Shown: positions 26,661 through 34,944 of the stretch, in pieces
Numbering within the stretch: position 1 is the first letter of the stretch
Layout of the letters: each line of letters opens with the position of its first letter
NCBI RefSeq assembly: GCF_900101435.1
Contig: NZ_FMZH01000012.1
Location: forward strand, 1-64,000
Length of the DNA stretch: 64,000 nucleotides
Source: Pedobacter soli
GTDB taxonomy: Bacteria > Bacteroidota > Bacteroidia > Sphingobacteriales > Sphingobacteriaceae
Direction of reading: 5' to 3'
Notes under the pieces: model-generated
Databases searched by the model: none
What the model was told of the DNA's origin: nothing
What the model saw: the letters and a program-made list of their open reading frames with translations, nothing else
Translations under genes and position numbers: made by a program

Positions 26661-26750
26661 TTTTTGCCACGGAAGCACAGAACCCACGGAGTATTATTTT
26701 ATAACTTAGCGTGCTTTGCGCCTAATCTTTGTATCCTTTGCGGTAAAAAA
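26661..26750. repeat. Dispersed ~90-base repeat, copy 2
   Basis: Tandem-like second copy of the element at 26559-26647, with the same opening 20 bases and the same internal blocks, differing by scattered substitutions and short indels. Confidence 0.75.
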
Positions 26751-26764
26751 TGGTGGTTAAAAAA

Positions 26765-27448
26765 TTAAAGTAAATCTTTCAGCACCACCCAAACATTTTC
26801 CGCCAAAATCTTATCGCCTTCTGCTGTTGGATGAATACCATCTGCCTGATTTAATTTCGGTATGCCACCGACCTTATCGAGCAAAAACGGAATCAGCGCC
26901 ATATTATTTTTCTTAGCCAACTCCGGAAATATGTTTTTAAAATCGGATGCATATTTAGCACCCATATTTGGTGGCACCTGCATGCCGGCCAATACCAGCT
27001 TGGCATCAGGATATTTTGCTTTTACCCGATCTACAATATCCTGCAGATTTTTAGTGGTTTGCGCAACCGGCAATCCCCTTAAACCATCGTTAGCGCCAAG
27101 TTCGAGTACAAAGATTGATACCGGCTGTTTCAATAACCAATCAATCCTCCCTTTACCACCTGCAGAAGTTTCGCCGCTCAAGCCGCCATTAATTACCTTA
27201 TAAGGCAGCTTTAACGAGTCGATTTTATTTTGGATTACCGCCGGATAAGCTTCCGATGGATCGAGCCCCATACCGGCTGTTAAGCTGGTCCCAAAAAAGA
27301 GAATATTCTTTTCCTGTTGATTTACCACAACAGCTTTTTGGTCAGCCGAATCTAAAGTTTTATCCGTATCGCTTTTGCTTTGCCCATTACCGCAGCCCAG
27401 TAGCGCTATTCCCAAAACAAATAAGCCTAAAATGCGTTTTCGTAACAT
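26765..27448 (-). CDS. SGNH/GDSL esterase, TesA-like lipoprotein
   Basis: Esterase or lysophospholipase of the SGNH family. The four blocks are visible: FFGTSLTAG (catalytic Ser), GGLSGETSAGG (Gly), LGANDGLRG (Asn) and DGIHPTAEG (Asp and His). The N-terminus is a lipoprotein signal with LLGC. At 227 residues it is near E. coli TesA (208). It is divergent from an ABC ATPase and an FtsX-like permease, the same order as tesA-ybbA-ybbP in proteobacteria, which supports the assignment. The natural substrate is unknown. Confidence 0.9.
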   Translation of the reverse strand: MLRKRILGLFVLGIALLGCGNGQSKSDTDKTLDSADQKAVVVNQQEKNILFFGTSLTAGMGLDPSEAYPAVIQNKIDSLKLPYKVINGGLSGETSAGGKGRIDWLLKQPVSIFVLELGANDGLRGLPVAQTTKNLQDIVDRVKAKYPDAKLVLAGMQVPPNMGAKYASDFKNIFPELAKKNNMALIPFLLDKVGGIPKLNQADGIHPTAEGDKILAENVWVVLKDLL

Positions 27449-27548
27449 ATTTAACCGGTGTATATCTAATTATAAAACATTATCTTAACAGGCAACATCC
27501 TGTTATGTTTGGCAACAATCTATCCGCAAACCTTAAAAAAATCAGCTA

Positions 27549-28238
27549 TTGGAAAGCATATTGAACATCCGAAAAGTAAGCAAAATTTACCAAAGTGCCG
27601 GACGCGAATTAACAGTTCTCGATCAAATTAATTTTTCAATCACACAAGGTTCAACTGTAGCCATTACCGGTCCATCGGGAAGTGGAAAAACTACTTTACT
27701 CGGTTTATGTGCAGGGCTTGATCGGGCAAGCACCGGCACGGTAGAGCTTAATGGCATTGCCCTCGAAAAATTAGACGAAGATGAACGCGCAGCCGTAAGG
27801 AACCAATATGTTGGCTTCATTTTCCAGAATTTCCAGTTACTGCCTACGCTGACAGCATTAGAAAATGTAATGGTTCCTATGGAGCTAAGGGGCGCAAAAA
27901 ACATAAAGGCACATGCTTTAGAGCTGCTGGATAAAGTTGGACTGGCCGATCGCGCACATCACTATCCCGTACAATTATCGGGCGGAGAACAGCAAAGGGT
28001 TTCCCTAGCCAGGGCTTTTTCAAATCAACCGGCCATTCTTTTTGCCGACGAGCCTACCGGAAACCTCGATGCCGAAACGAGCGAAAAGGTAATTAAGCTG
28101 CTTTTCGATTTAAACAAAGATGCCGGAACCACATTAATTATTGTAACACACGATCTTGAACTCGCTGCCCGTACAGCAAGAACCATCAAAATTAAAGGTG
28201 GCGCAATCCTCTCAGACGAAAACCCTACCTATGCATAA
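27549..28238 (+). CDS. ABC transporter ATP-binding protein, YbbA/LolD-like
   Basis: ATPase of a MacB/Lol-type ABC exporter. Walker A is GPSGSGKTTL, the Q-loop lies in FIFQNFQLLP, the signature is LSGGEQQRVSLARAF, Walker B is ILFADEPTGNLD and the switch His is in IIVTHDLE. It has 229 residues. No ATG lies at the 5' end; the TTG at 27549 gives MESILNIRKVSKIYQ and is preferred because ATPases of this family start a few residues before this IRKVSKIY segment. Its end overlaps the permease start by eight bases. Confidence 0.92.
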   Translation: MESILNIRKVSKIYQSAGRELTVLDQINFSITQGSTVAITGPSGSGKTTLLGLCAGLDRASTGTVELNGIALEKLDEDERAAVRNQYVGFIFQNFQLLPTLTALENVMVPMELRGAKNIKAHALELLDKVGLADRAHHYPVQLSGGEQQRVSLARAFSNQPAILFADEPTGNLDAETSEKVIKLLFDLNKDAGTTLIIVTHDLELAARTARTIKIKGGAILSDENPTYA

Positions 28239-30765
28239 TCTCATCCCGAAACAGCGTATTAAACTTTCGTGGCTCCTTAAAATGGCCTGGCGGGATAGCC
28301 GCAAAAACCGTTCGCGTTTATTGCTTTTTATTTCTGCTATTGTTTTGGGCATTGCTGCCTTGGTAGCTGTTTATTCCTTTAAAGATAACCTGCAAAAAGA
28401 TATCGATGCGCAAGCGAAAGAATTAACCGGTGCCGATTTGGTGTTGGATAGCCGGAAAGGGGTAAGTAATGTGATGAACAATATGCTCGATACACTGGGC
28501 GATGAGCGTTCGCAGGAGAAAACTTTTGCCTCCATGATTTATTTCCTGAAAGGTGGTGGCAGCCGTTTGGTACAAATGAAAGCCCTGCAAGGAAAATATC
28601 CTTACTATGGCAGCATCGAAACCACTCCAATAGCAGCAGCTACAAACTTTCAATCAGATAGAAATGCTTTGGTCGATAAAACATTGATACTTCAATTCAA
28701 CGCAAAGGTGGGCGACTCGGTAAAGGTAGGTGATCTTAATTTTAAAATCTTGGGTACACTAACCAAGGCGCCTGGTCAAACCGGTATTTCGGCCAGCATT
28801 GCCCCCACTGTTTACATTCCGCTACAATACCTCGAAAAAACCAATCTGATTAAAACCGGAAGCCGGATTAACCATAAGTTTTACTTTAAATTTAACGATC
28901 CATCAAAAGTTGACGAATGGGTAAAAAAACACGATAGCAAACTCGAAAAAGAAGGCTTTGATGCCGAAACCGTCGAATCAAAAAAAGAACAAACCGGCAG
29001 ATCGTTTAAAGATGTAAACCGCTTTCTGGCCTTGTCGGGTTTTATTGCATTGCTACTGGGCTGCATAGGTGTTGGTAGTGCCATACAGGTATATATTCAG
29101 GAAAAACTGGCAGCCATTGCTACCTTACGTTGCCTGGGTTTAAAAGCGCGCCATGCCTTTTTTATTTACCTGATTCAGGTCTTTTTTATTGGTTTAATTG
29201 CAGCAGTTATCGGCGCAGTGCTGGGTACAGCCATTCAATTTTTGCTTCCCTGGGTATTGAAAGATTTTCTGCCCATCGAAATTACCATGCAGGTTTCCTG
29301 GCCTGCCGTGGGCCAGGGCATTTTACTCGGAATCATCATATCTGTACTCTTTGCCCTACCATCGCTCTTAGGGGTAAGAAAAATATCGCCATTAAATGCC
29401 ATCCGGGTTTCCTTCGAAAAAAGCCGGGGCCGTCTCGATCCCCTCTTGTGGTTGGTATATCTGCTTATGGCAGCCTTTATTGCAGGTTTTACACATTTAC
29501 AGATGAAAACCTGGGTACAGACCCTATTTTTCACCACGAGTATCGCCATTGCCTTTATTTTACTGCTGATCTTATCTAAACTACTCATGTTTATGGTCAG
29601 AAAGCTTTTGCCCGGAACAGCTAGTTATTTGTGGCGCCAGGGTTTTGCCAATCTGTACCGCCCCAACAACCAAACTTTGATGTTGACGGTTTCCATTGGC
29701 CTTTCTACAACTTTTATCTGTACTTTATTTTTTGTACAAGGTATTTTAATGAACCGCGTTAGCCTGTCGTCAGGCAGCAACCAGCCCAACATGGTGATGT
29801 TCGATATCCAGAATACACAAAAGGAAGGGCTCGACAGTTTAACCAAATCCTTTAAGCTGCCCTTAATGAACCAGGTACCGGTAATTACCATGCGTATTGA
29901 AGAAATTAATGGCAAAAAATCAACTGCTGATACCAATAACCGAAGGGCCTACCGCAACGAAATCAGGGCTACCTATCAGGATACCCTAACTGCAGCAGAA
30001 AAAATTACTGCAGGTAAATGGACTGGAAGCGTAAAAGCTGGTGCAACAGTCTACATTTCGCTCGATCAGCGGTATGCGCAACAAATTAAGGTAGGCTTAA
30101 ACGACAAAATTCTTTTCAATGTTCAGGGTATGATGATCCCGACTGTAGTGGGGAGCTTAAGGGAAGTAAACTGGAGCAGGATGCAAACCAATTTCAGGGT
30201 TGTTTTTCCGGCAGGTGTTTTAGAAGAGGCGCCGCAGTTTCATGTGCTGATGACCAGGGTGCCATCAAGCGAAGTTTCTGCACGTTTTCAGGGCGAAGTG
30301 GTGCGGCAATTCCCCAATGTTTCGGTTATTGATTTAGACCTGGTTCTAAAACTGCTCGACGAACTATTGGGCAAAATCGGCTTCGTTATCCAGTTTATGG
30401 CGGGATTCAGCATGGTAACCGGTTGGATTGTGCTGATTTCTTCAGTGCTAACGAGTAAAAACCAGCGGATAAAAGAAAGTATTTTACTGCGCACTATGGG
30501 TGCCAGCAGTAAGCAGATCATCCGGATTAATGCGATTGAATATTTCTTTTTAGGAGCCTTTGCAGCTGGTGCCGGATTAATCCTGTCACTGGTTGGAAGC
30601 TGGACACTGGCTAAATTTAGTTTCGATGCAGCATTTATACCGCCGTTTTGGTCAACGCTGGCATTATTTGGTTCGATTGTATTACTGGTGGTAATTACGG
30701 GTGTTTTAAGTACAAGAAGCATTCTGAAACAGCCACCCTTAAAGATTTTAAGAACGGAGGGTTAA
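28231..30765 (+). CDS. FtsX-like ABC permease, YbbP-like
   Basis: Inner-membrane permease partner of the ATPase. From ATG at 28231 (overlapping the upstream stop as ATGCATAA) it has 844 residues. It begins with a cytoplasmic segment (KMAWRDSRKNRSRLLLF) and a first TM helix, then a periplasmic MacB-type domain, a three-helix FtsX block (~265-400, FLALSGFIALLLGCIGVGSAIQVYI), a middle TM region, a second periplasmic domain and a second FtsX block (~720-840, ILLRTMGASSKQIIRINAIEYFFLGAF). The doubled FtsX block is normal for YbbP. The frame is open upstream to 28156 but those residues are shadows of the ATPase end. Confidence 0.92.
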   Translation: MHNLIPKQRIKLSWLLKMAWRDSRKNRSRLLLFISAIVLGIAALVAVYSFKDNLQKDIDAQAKELTGADLVLDSRKGVSNVMNNMLDTLGDERSQEKTFASMIYFLKGGGSRLVQMKALQGKYPYYGSIETTPIAAATNFQSDRNALVDKTLILQFNAKVGDSVKVGDLNFKILGTLTKAPGQTGISASIAPTVYIPLQYLEKTNLIKTGSRINHKFYFKFNDPSKVDEWVKKHDSKLEKEGFDAETVESKKEQTGRSFKDVNRFLALSGFIALLLGCIGVGSAIQVYIQEKLAAIATLRCLGLKARHAFFIYLIQVFFIGLIAAVIGAVLGTAIQFLLPWVLKDFLPIEITMQVSWPAVGQGILLGIIISVLFALPSLLGVRKISPLNAIRVSFEKSRGRLDPLLWLVYLLMAAFIAGFTHLQMKTWVQTLFFTTSIAIAFILLLILSKLLMFMVRKLLPGTASYLWRQGFANLYRPNNQTLMLTVSIGLSTTFICTLFFVQGILMNRVSLSSGSNQPNMVMFDIQNTQKEGLDSLTKSFKLPLMNQVPVITMRIEEINGKKSTADTNNRRAYRNEIRATYQDTLTAAEKITAGKWTGSVKAGATVYISLDQRYAQQIKVGLNDKILFNVQGMMIPTVVGSLREVNWSRMQTNFRVVFPAGVLEEAPQFHVLMTRVPSSEVSARFQGEVVRQFPNVSVIDLDLVLKLLDELLGKIGFVIQFMAGFSMVTGWIVLISSVLTSKNQRIKESILLRTMGASSKQIIRINAIEYFFLGAFAAGAGLILSLVGSWTLAKFSFDAAFIPPFWSTLALFGSIVLLVVITGVLSTRSILKQPPLKILRTEG

Positions 30766-30886
30766 GCGGATGAGCGAAATGCGTTTGGCGTTAAGGGTTA
30801 ACCACTGGACAAACAGAAATAAATCTGGCTTTAACTTCTGGTGTATTAAGCTAATTGCTAAACATCATTTAACCAACGATAAAAAG

Positions 30887-30918
30887 GATGCACGCAGATA
30901 TAAAAATCTGTGTGCATC
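30887..30918. terminator. Convergent-gap hairpin (GATGCACGCAGAT/ATCTGTGTGCATC)
   Basis: A 13-base stem (one G-U pair) with a six-base loop sits between the YbbP-like stop and the convergent HPS stop. No long T-tract follows, so it may act as a bidirectional terminator or belong to the CAGAT-rich dispersed hairpins also seen at 42131. Confidence 0.45.
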
Positions 30919-30951
30919 TGTGGTTAAAACCGAACTTAATAACGTTTTGTC

Positions 30952-31584
30952 CTATGCGGCATTAATCGCTTCGCGAAGTGCTTTTGCTGCTGCTGCCGGA
31001 TCTTCGGCACCGTAAATGGCCGCACCTGCTACAGCTACTGTTGCACCTGCCTGTATAACGGCGGTAACATTACTAAGATTTACACCTCCTGCTATAGAAA
31101 CCGGAACACCAGCTCTTGCAGCTTCATCAATCAATACCTGAATCGAGTAACCTGCCGTCCATTGCTCATCTAAACCTGCGTGCAGTTCTACAAACTCAAC
31201 ACCTAGTGAAGTAACTTCCTGCGCTCGTTTAACACGGTCAGGATAACCTATAGTATCTACTACTACACCTTTTCCATGGGTTTTTGCGGCTTTTACGGCT
31301 CCAATAATTGTTGCATTTCCGGCAGCACCCATTACGGTAACTAAATCAGCACCTGCTTTAAAAGCAATATCAGCTTCTAATTCTCCAGCGTCAGCAGTTT
31401 TTAAATCTGCAAAAACCAATTTATCAGGATGCGCGGCTTTCATTGCGGTAATAACTGTCGAACCCATATTTTTGATCAAAGGGGTTCCCAATTCTATAAT
31501 ATCTACATAAGGTGCAACTTTAGCAGCCAAAGCCAATGCTTCTTCTGTCGTTAATAAATCTATTGCTACTTGTAATTTTGCCAT
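30952..31584 (-). CDS. hxlA: 3-hexulose-6-phosphate synthase
   Basis: Aldolase of the ribulose monophosphate pathway: formaldehyde plus ribulose 5-phosphate give hexulose 6-phosphate. The 210-residue protein follows HPS throughout: QVAIDLLTTEEAL, IIELGTPLIKNMG, FADLKTADAGELEADIAFKAGADLVTVMGAAGNATI, VDTIGYPDRVKRAQEV, FVELHAGLDEQ and the phosphate site SIAGGVNLSNV, AGAAIYGAEDP. The related keto-gulonate-6-phosphate decarboxylase (UlaD) is the main alternative, but the HPS-type ELEADIAF and VMGAAGNATI segments and the PHI neighbour favour HPS. It starts 31 bases after the PHI stop. Confidence 0.9.
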   Translation of the reverse strand: MAKLQVAIDLLTTEEALALAAKVAPYVDIIELGTPLIKNMGSTVITAMKAAHPDKLVFADLKTADAGELEADIAFKAGADLVTVMGAAGNATIIGAVKAAKTHGKGVVVDTIGYPDRVKRAQEVTSLGVEFVELHAGLDEQWTAGYSIQVLIDEAARAGVPVSIAGGVNLSNVTAVIQAGATVAVAGAAIYGAEDPAAAAKALREAINAA

Positions 31585-31615
31585 GATTTTATTTTATATA
31601 TGATTAAATTAATTG

Positions 31616-32245
31616 TTATTCCAGGTTTGCGTGTCTTGCCCATAACAGTTCTGCCGGTTGACCGCTCAGTTTCCATAGTGACTGAAAAACGGCATCGTTA
31701 AGTAAAAGCAGAAACTGCTCAAAAAGGCTACCTGCATATTGCACGGATATTTTCTTACTGTGGTCTTGTTTTTCCGCAGCAGGTATCAGTACCAGATGGC
31801 TTGATAATTTCGCCAATGGCGATGCTACGCTGGTAGTTATTGCTACTACATTCGCCCCTGCCGCAATCGATTTTTCCGCAGCCTTTACAATTGACCCGGT
31901 TTTTCCCGAACCTGATGCCGCAATCAATAAATCGCCTGTTCCAATTGCCGGACTTGTTGTTTCGCCTACATAATAAACGGTTAATCCAAGGTGCATTAAA
32001 CGCATAGCTGCTGATTGCATAGCAAAACCCGAACGACCTGCAGCAATTATAAAAATCCGCTTAGCCTGCTGAATATGGTTTACAAAAGGAATAAGCTGAT
32101 CGAATTCCATTTGTGTAACCAAACGGGCATTTTCTTCAATAATCTTATCCAGGTTCATCTGCAGATCCCAAACCAGTTGCTGGTTATCAAGAAAATCCGT
32201 TGCTGATTGCTTATCTATAACCTCTTCATTTGATTTTAAATCCAT
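31616..32245 (-). CDS. hxlB: 6-phospho-3-hexuloisomerase
   Basis: SIS-domain isomerase turning hexulose 6-phosphate into fructose 6-phosphate. Sugar-phosphate-binding segments are clear: IFIIAAGRSGFAMQSAAMRLMHLG, GDLLIAASGSGKTGSIVKAAEKS, VVAITTSVASPLAKLSSHLVLIPAAEK and the PHI-type QYAGSLFEQFLLLLNDAVF. At 209 residues it is slightly longer than B. subtilis HxlB because of an extra N-terminal stretch. It heads the hxlB-hxlA operon and is divergent from an AraC-type regulator. Confidence 0.9.
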   Translation of the reverse strand: MDLKSNEEVIDKQSATDFLDNQQLVWDLQMNLDKIIEENARLVTQMEFDQLIPFVNHIQQAKRIFIIAAGRSGFAMQSAAMRLMHLGLTVYYVGETTSPAIGTGDLLIAASGSGKTGSIVKAAEKSIAAGANVVAITTSVASPLAKLSSHLVLIPAAEKQDHSKKISVQYAGSLFEQFLLLLNDAVFQSLWKLSGQPAELLWARHANLE

Positions 32246-32268
32246 TTTTAGCAGTCTATTTATTGGCT

Positions 32269-32297
32269 CAAAGGTATAGCCACATGCTAAAACAATG
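32269..32297 (-). promoter_or_regulatory. Promoter of hxlB-hxlA
   Basis: On the minus strand a -33 TTG (32295-32293) and an exact TAnnTTTG -7 box, TACCTTTG (32276-32269), are 16 bases apart and lie just upstream of the hxlB ATG at 32245, leaving a leader of roughly 20 bases. Confidence 0.6.
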
Positions 32298-32450
32298 ATT
32301 ATACATTTAGCTACTTATATAGGACAATTTGGAAATATATCTCACCAAAAGTCATCCATTAGCCACATTAAAAGCATTATTTCCGAATAGTCCACCATTA
32401 TCATCAATTAATCCAACACCTAAAAAATTAATCTTTTAACTTTAACCATC

Positions 32451-33314
32451 ATGAGTTTATCGAAAGAAGCCAGCTACCTTGAAAAATCGATTATTTACAT
32501 CCGCGATCTGAGTAATTGCCCTCCCAGCTACCTTAACGATCCAGGTAGAAAAGAGTTTTTCGAGATCGTTTGGCTCAAAAATGAAGAGCCCTTACATGCG
32601 CTTCAGTTATCAGAATTCGAAAGTAAAGGCGACTGGATTTACCTTATCCCACCATATCGCGTACATCAGCTAAATAAAGCAGGCAAAAATGGGGTATTGA
32701 TCTCTTTTAAAAGATCGGTACTGGAAGGAGAAGAGAAAGAATTTTTGCTCGATCTGTTTAAGATCTTTAATGTTCAGGGCGAATTTTCATGCTTAAGGCT
32801 AAATCAGGAAACGGCAGCTGAGTTAAGCAATATTTATCGGTTGATCGAAGATGAATACCAGAAAGTTAGCAATACTTTCATCATTACCAGGGCTTTGTTA
32901 AAAGTATTTCTGTTAAAATTGATTCAGGTAAAAGAGCATGAATTCACGAGCCATGATGTACAGCAAAAAAGAGTTTACGAATTCCTGATGTTACTCGAAA
33001 GCAACTATCAACAGATTAGAAACACTGATTTTTATGCCGGTAAAATCGGCCTCAGTTCAAAACGACTGAACCAGATTTTAAAAGAAAAACTAAATAAAAC
33101 TGGTATGCAGATCATTCACGACCGTATTATACTGGAAGCTAAAAGAAAAATCATCCATAGTGAGCAAACTATAAAGGAAATTGCCTTTGAACTCGGATTT
33201 TCCGACCGCCCTTATTTTAGCCGTTTCTTTAAAAAACAAACCCAGCAAACACCAGAAGAGTTTCAAAAAGAGGCCAGAAAGCACATTGAATCGAAATTTA
33301 ATACGCTGGTTTAA
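32451..33314 (+). CDS. AraC-family transcriptional regulator
   Basis: A 287-residue regulator with an N-terminal cupin-like sensing domain (EIVWLKNEEPLHALQLSEFE, YLIPPYRVHQLNKAGKNGVLISF) and a C-terminal pair of HTH motifs (KIGLSSKRLNQILKEKLNKTGMQIIHDRIILEAKRKII, TIKEIAFELGFSDRPYFSRFFKKQTQQTPEEF). It is divergent from hxlBA and followed by a small gene and a GntP permease, so it probably controls both sides in response to a sugar or aldehyde. Confidence 0.92.
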   Translation: MSLSKEASYLEKSIIYIRDLSNCPPSYLNDPGRKEFFEIVWLKNEEPLHALQLSEFESKGDWIYLIPPYRVHQLNKAGKNGVLISFKRSVLEGEEKEFLLDLFKIFNVQGEFSCLRLNQETAAELSNIYRLIEDEYQKVSNTFIITRALLKVFLLKLIQVKEHEFTSHDVQQKRVYEFLMLLESNYQQIRNTDFYAGKIGLSSKRLNQILKEKLNKTGMQIIHDRIILEAKRKIIHSEQTIKEIAFELGFSDRPYFSRFFKKQTQQTPEEFQKEARKHIESKFNTLV

Positions 33315-33356
33315 AAAAACCTACAATTTTTACGAATAATCTATACTTTTATCTTT

Positions 33357-33539
33357 ATGATCAGATTAAACAGTGATACCCCAATTGATGTGCTTCAGGA
33401 TGTAAAAGTTGGCAGCATGGTTACCGATACTTTCAGCAAAACCGGCCTGGTAGAAAGCATTGAAGTAAAAGATGATGGCTTATACCGAATTTATGAATTT
33501 ACACTGGTTACCGGCCGAACCATTACAATTAAAAAATAG
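33357..33539 (+). CDS. 60-residue conserved-looking soluble protein
   Basis: Not recognised. A short beta-rich protein (VLQDVKVGSMVTDTF, GLVESIEVKDDGLYRIYEFTLVTGRTITIKK) with an ATG start 42 bases after the AraC stop. The balanced composition and ordered hydrophobic pattern suggest a real gene. Its place between the regulator and the permease suggests that it belongs to the same unit. Confidence 0.6.
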   Translation: MIRLNSDTPIDVLQDVKVGSMVTDTFSKTGLVESIEVKDDGLYRIYEFTLVTGRTITIKK

Positions 33540-33639
33540 CTTGTAACTATGGTGATTTAACCACTGATAAACAGGATAAACACAGATACAGTATTTATCC
33601 TTAGTAAAAAATAAAACATCGATCCTTAACCCTAACCAA

Positions 33640-34929
33640 ATGTCATTATTCATCTTACTCTTCGGAATCCTGCTGCTATTTGTATTGATTTTGAAAAAAA
33701 TCAACCCGATGATTGCTTTGCTGGCTGTTGCCATGATAACAGGTTTGCTCTTGGGCATGCCTATCACCAAGGTAATGGGCGCCATAAGCAATGGAATTGG
33801 TAGTACGCTGGGTGGTATGGTAATGGTTCTGGCTCTTGGTGCTATGATGGGCAAAATAATTGAGGATAGTGGCGCAGCAAAAAAGATTGTCTTTATCCTG
33901 ATCAGGGCTTTTGGTCAGCAAAATATCCAGTGGGCAGTCTTGTTAACCGGATTATTGGTTGGCATTCCGCTTTTTTACAATGCTGGTTTTGTGGTACTAA
34001 TTCCGCTGGTTTTCGCTATTTCAGCAGCTACGGGTTTATCTAAATTATATATCGGATTGCCCATGGCTACTGCACTTTCGGTAACACATGGTTTTTTACC
34101 TCCGCACCCGGGCCCGGTAGCGCTTGCGGGTATATTTCATGCTGATATTGGCAAAACCCTGATTTACGGATTGGCACTCAGTTTACCGATTGCAGTTATT
34201 GCAGGGGTATATCTACCCAGGCTCATCATTAAACGAAACCCGGCAAATACACCGCAGTTCTTTGTATGGAATGAAGATGAGCATCTCCCATCGGCTACCA
34301 GAAGTTTTATTACCGCATTACTTCCGGTATTTTTAATTATTGCCGGAACACTGGGCAGTAGTTTTAAAATGGAGTATCCAGGCAAAGCCATCTTTATTTT
34401 CCTGGCCGATCCAACCGCAGCACTTTTGCTTTCGGTAATACTTACCTTATTGCTGCAAAAAGTTGCGATAGCCAAAGCCATGGAATCGTGCACTGAAGGG
34501 GTAAAAAGCATTGCCATGATTGTTTTAATCATTGCCGCAGGCGGTGCCTTTAAACAAATATTAATCGATAGCGGTATGGGTGAAACGGTAAAAGCGCTTA
34601 CAGGAGGTTTAAACTTATCGCCATTATTGCTAGCCTGGCTCATTACTGCATCACTCAGGATAACTTTGGGCTCGGCTACCGTTGCAGCGTTAACAGCCTC
34701 GGGCATGGTTTTGCCTTTAATCGGATCAGGTACCCCACCCGAACTGATGGTATTATCAGTTGGTGCGGGCAGCCTGATGTTCTCGCACGTTAACGATACC
34801 GGTTTCTGGATGTTTAAAGAATATTTTAACCTTAGCCTGAAAGAAACCTTCAGCACCTGGACGGTGATGGAAAGTTTAGTCTCAGTTTTAGGTTTGGTAG
34901 GTGTTTTGCTATTGAACCAGATCGTTTAA
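33640..34929 (+). CDS. GntP-family permease (gluconate:H+ symporter type)
   Basis: Inner-membrane symporter of the GntP family, whose known substrates are gluconate and related sugar acids. The 429-residue protein has about 12 hydrophobic segments and family marks: MIALLAVAMITGLLLGMP, GSTLGGMVMVLALGAMMGKIIEDSGAA, GLPMATALSVTHGFLPPHPGPVALAGIF, GSATVAALTASGMVLPLI and LSVGAGSLMFSHVNDTGFWMFKEYF. It closes the AraC, 60-residue protein, permease series and converges on the OMP gene 15 bases on. No gluconate kinase is in the window. Confidence 0.93.
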   Translation: MSLFILLFGILLLFVLILKKINPMIALLAVAMITGLLLGMPITKVMGAISNGIGSTLGGMVMVLALGAMMGKIIEDSGAAKKIVFILIRAFGQQNIQWAVLLTGLLVGIPLFYNAGFVVLIPLVFAISAATGLSKLYIGLPMATALSVTHGFLPPHPGPVALAGIFHADIGKTLIYGLALSLPIAVIAGVYLPRLIIKRNPANTPQFFVWNEDEHLPSATRSFITALLPVFLIIAGTLGSSFKMEYPGKAIFIFLADPTAALLLSVILTLLLQKVAIAKAMESCTEGVKSIAMIVLIIAAGGAFKQILIDSGMGETVKALTGGLNLSPLLLAWLITASLRITLGSATVAALTASGMVLPLIGSGTPPELMVLSVGAGSLMFSHVNDTGFWMFKEYFNLSLKETFSTWTVMESLVSVLGLVGVLLLNQIV

Positions 34930-34944
34930 AAGACGATTAATCCA

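Noticed and set aside
26559-26750. CRISPR-like array
   Set aside because: Only two ~90-base units with a 13-base gap and no cas genes; it is a dispersed repeat.
30770-31015. Plus-strand frame of 81 codons after the YbbP-like gene
   Set aside because: It spans a hairpin repeat and ends antisense to hxlA; composition is not protein-like.
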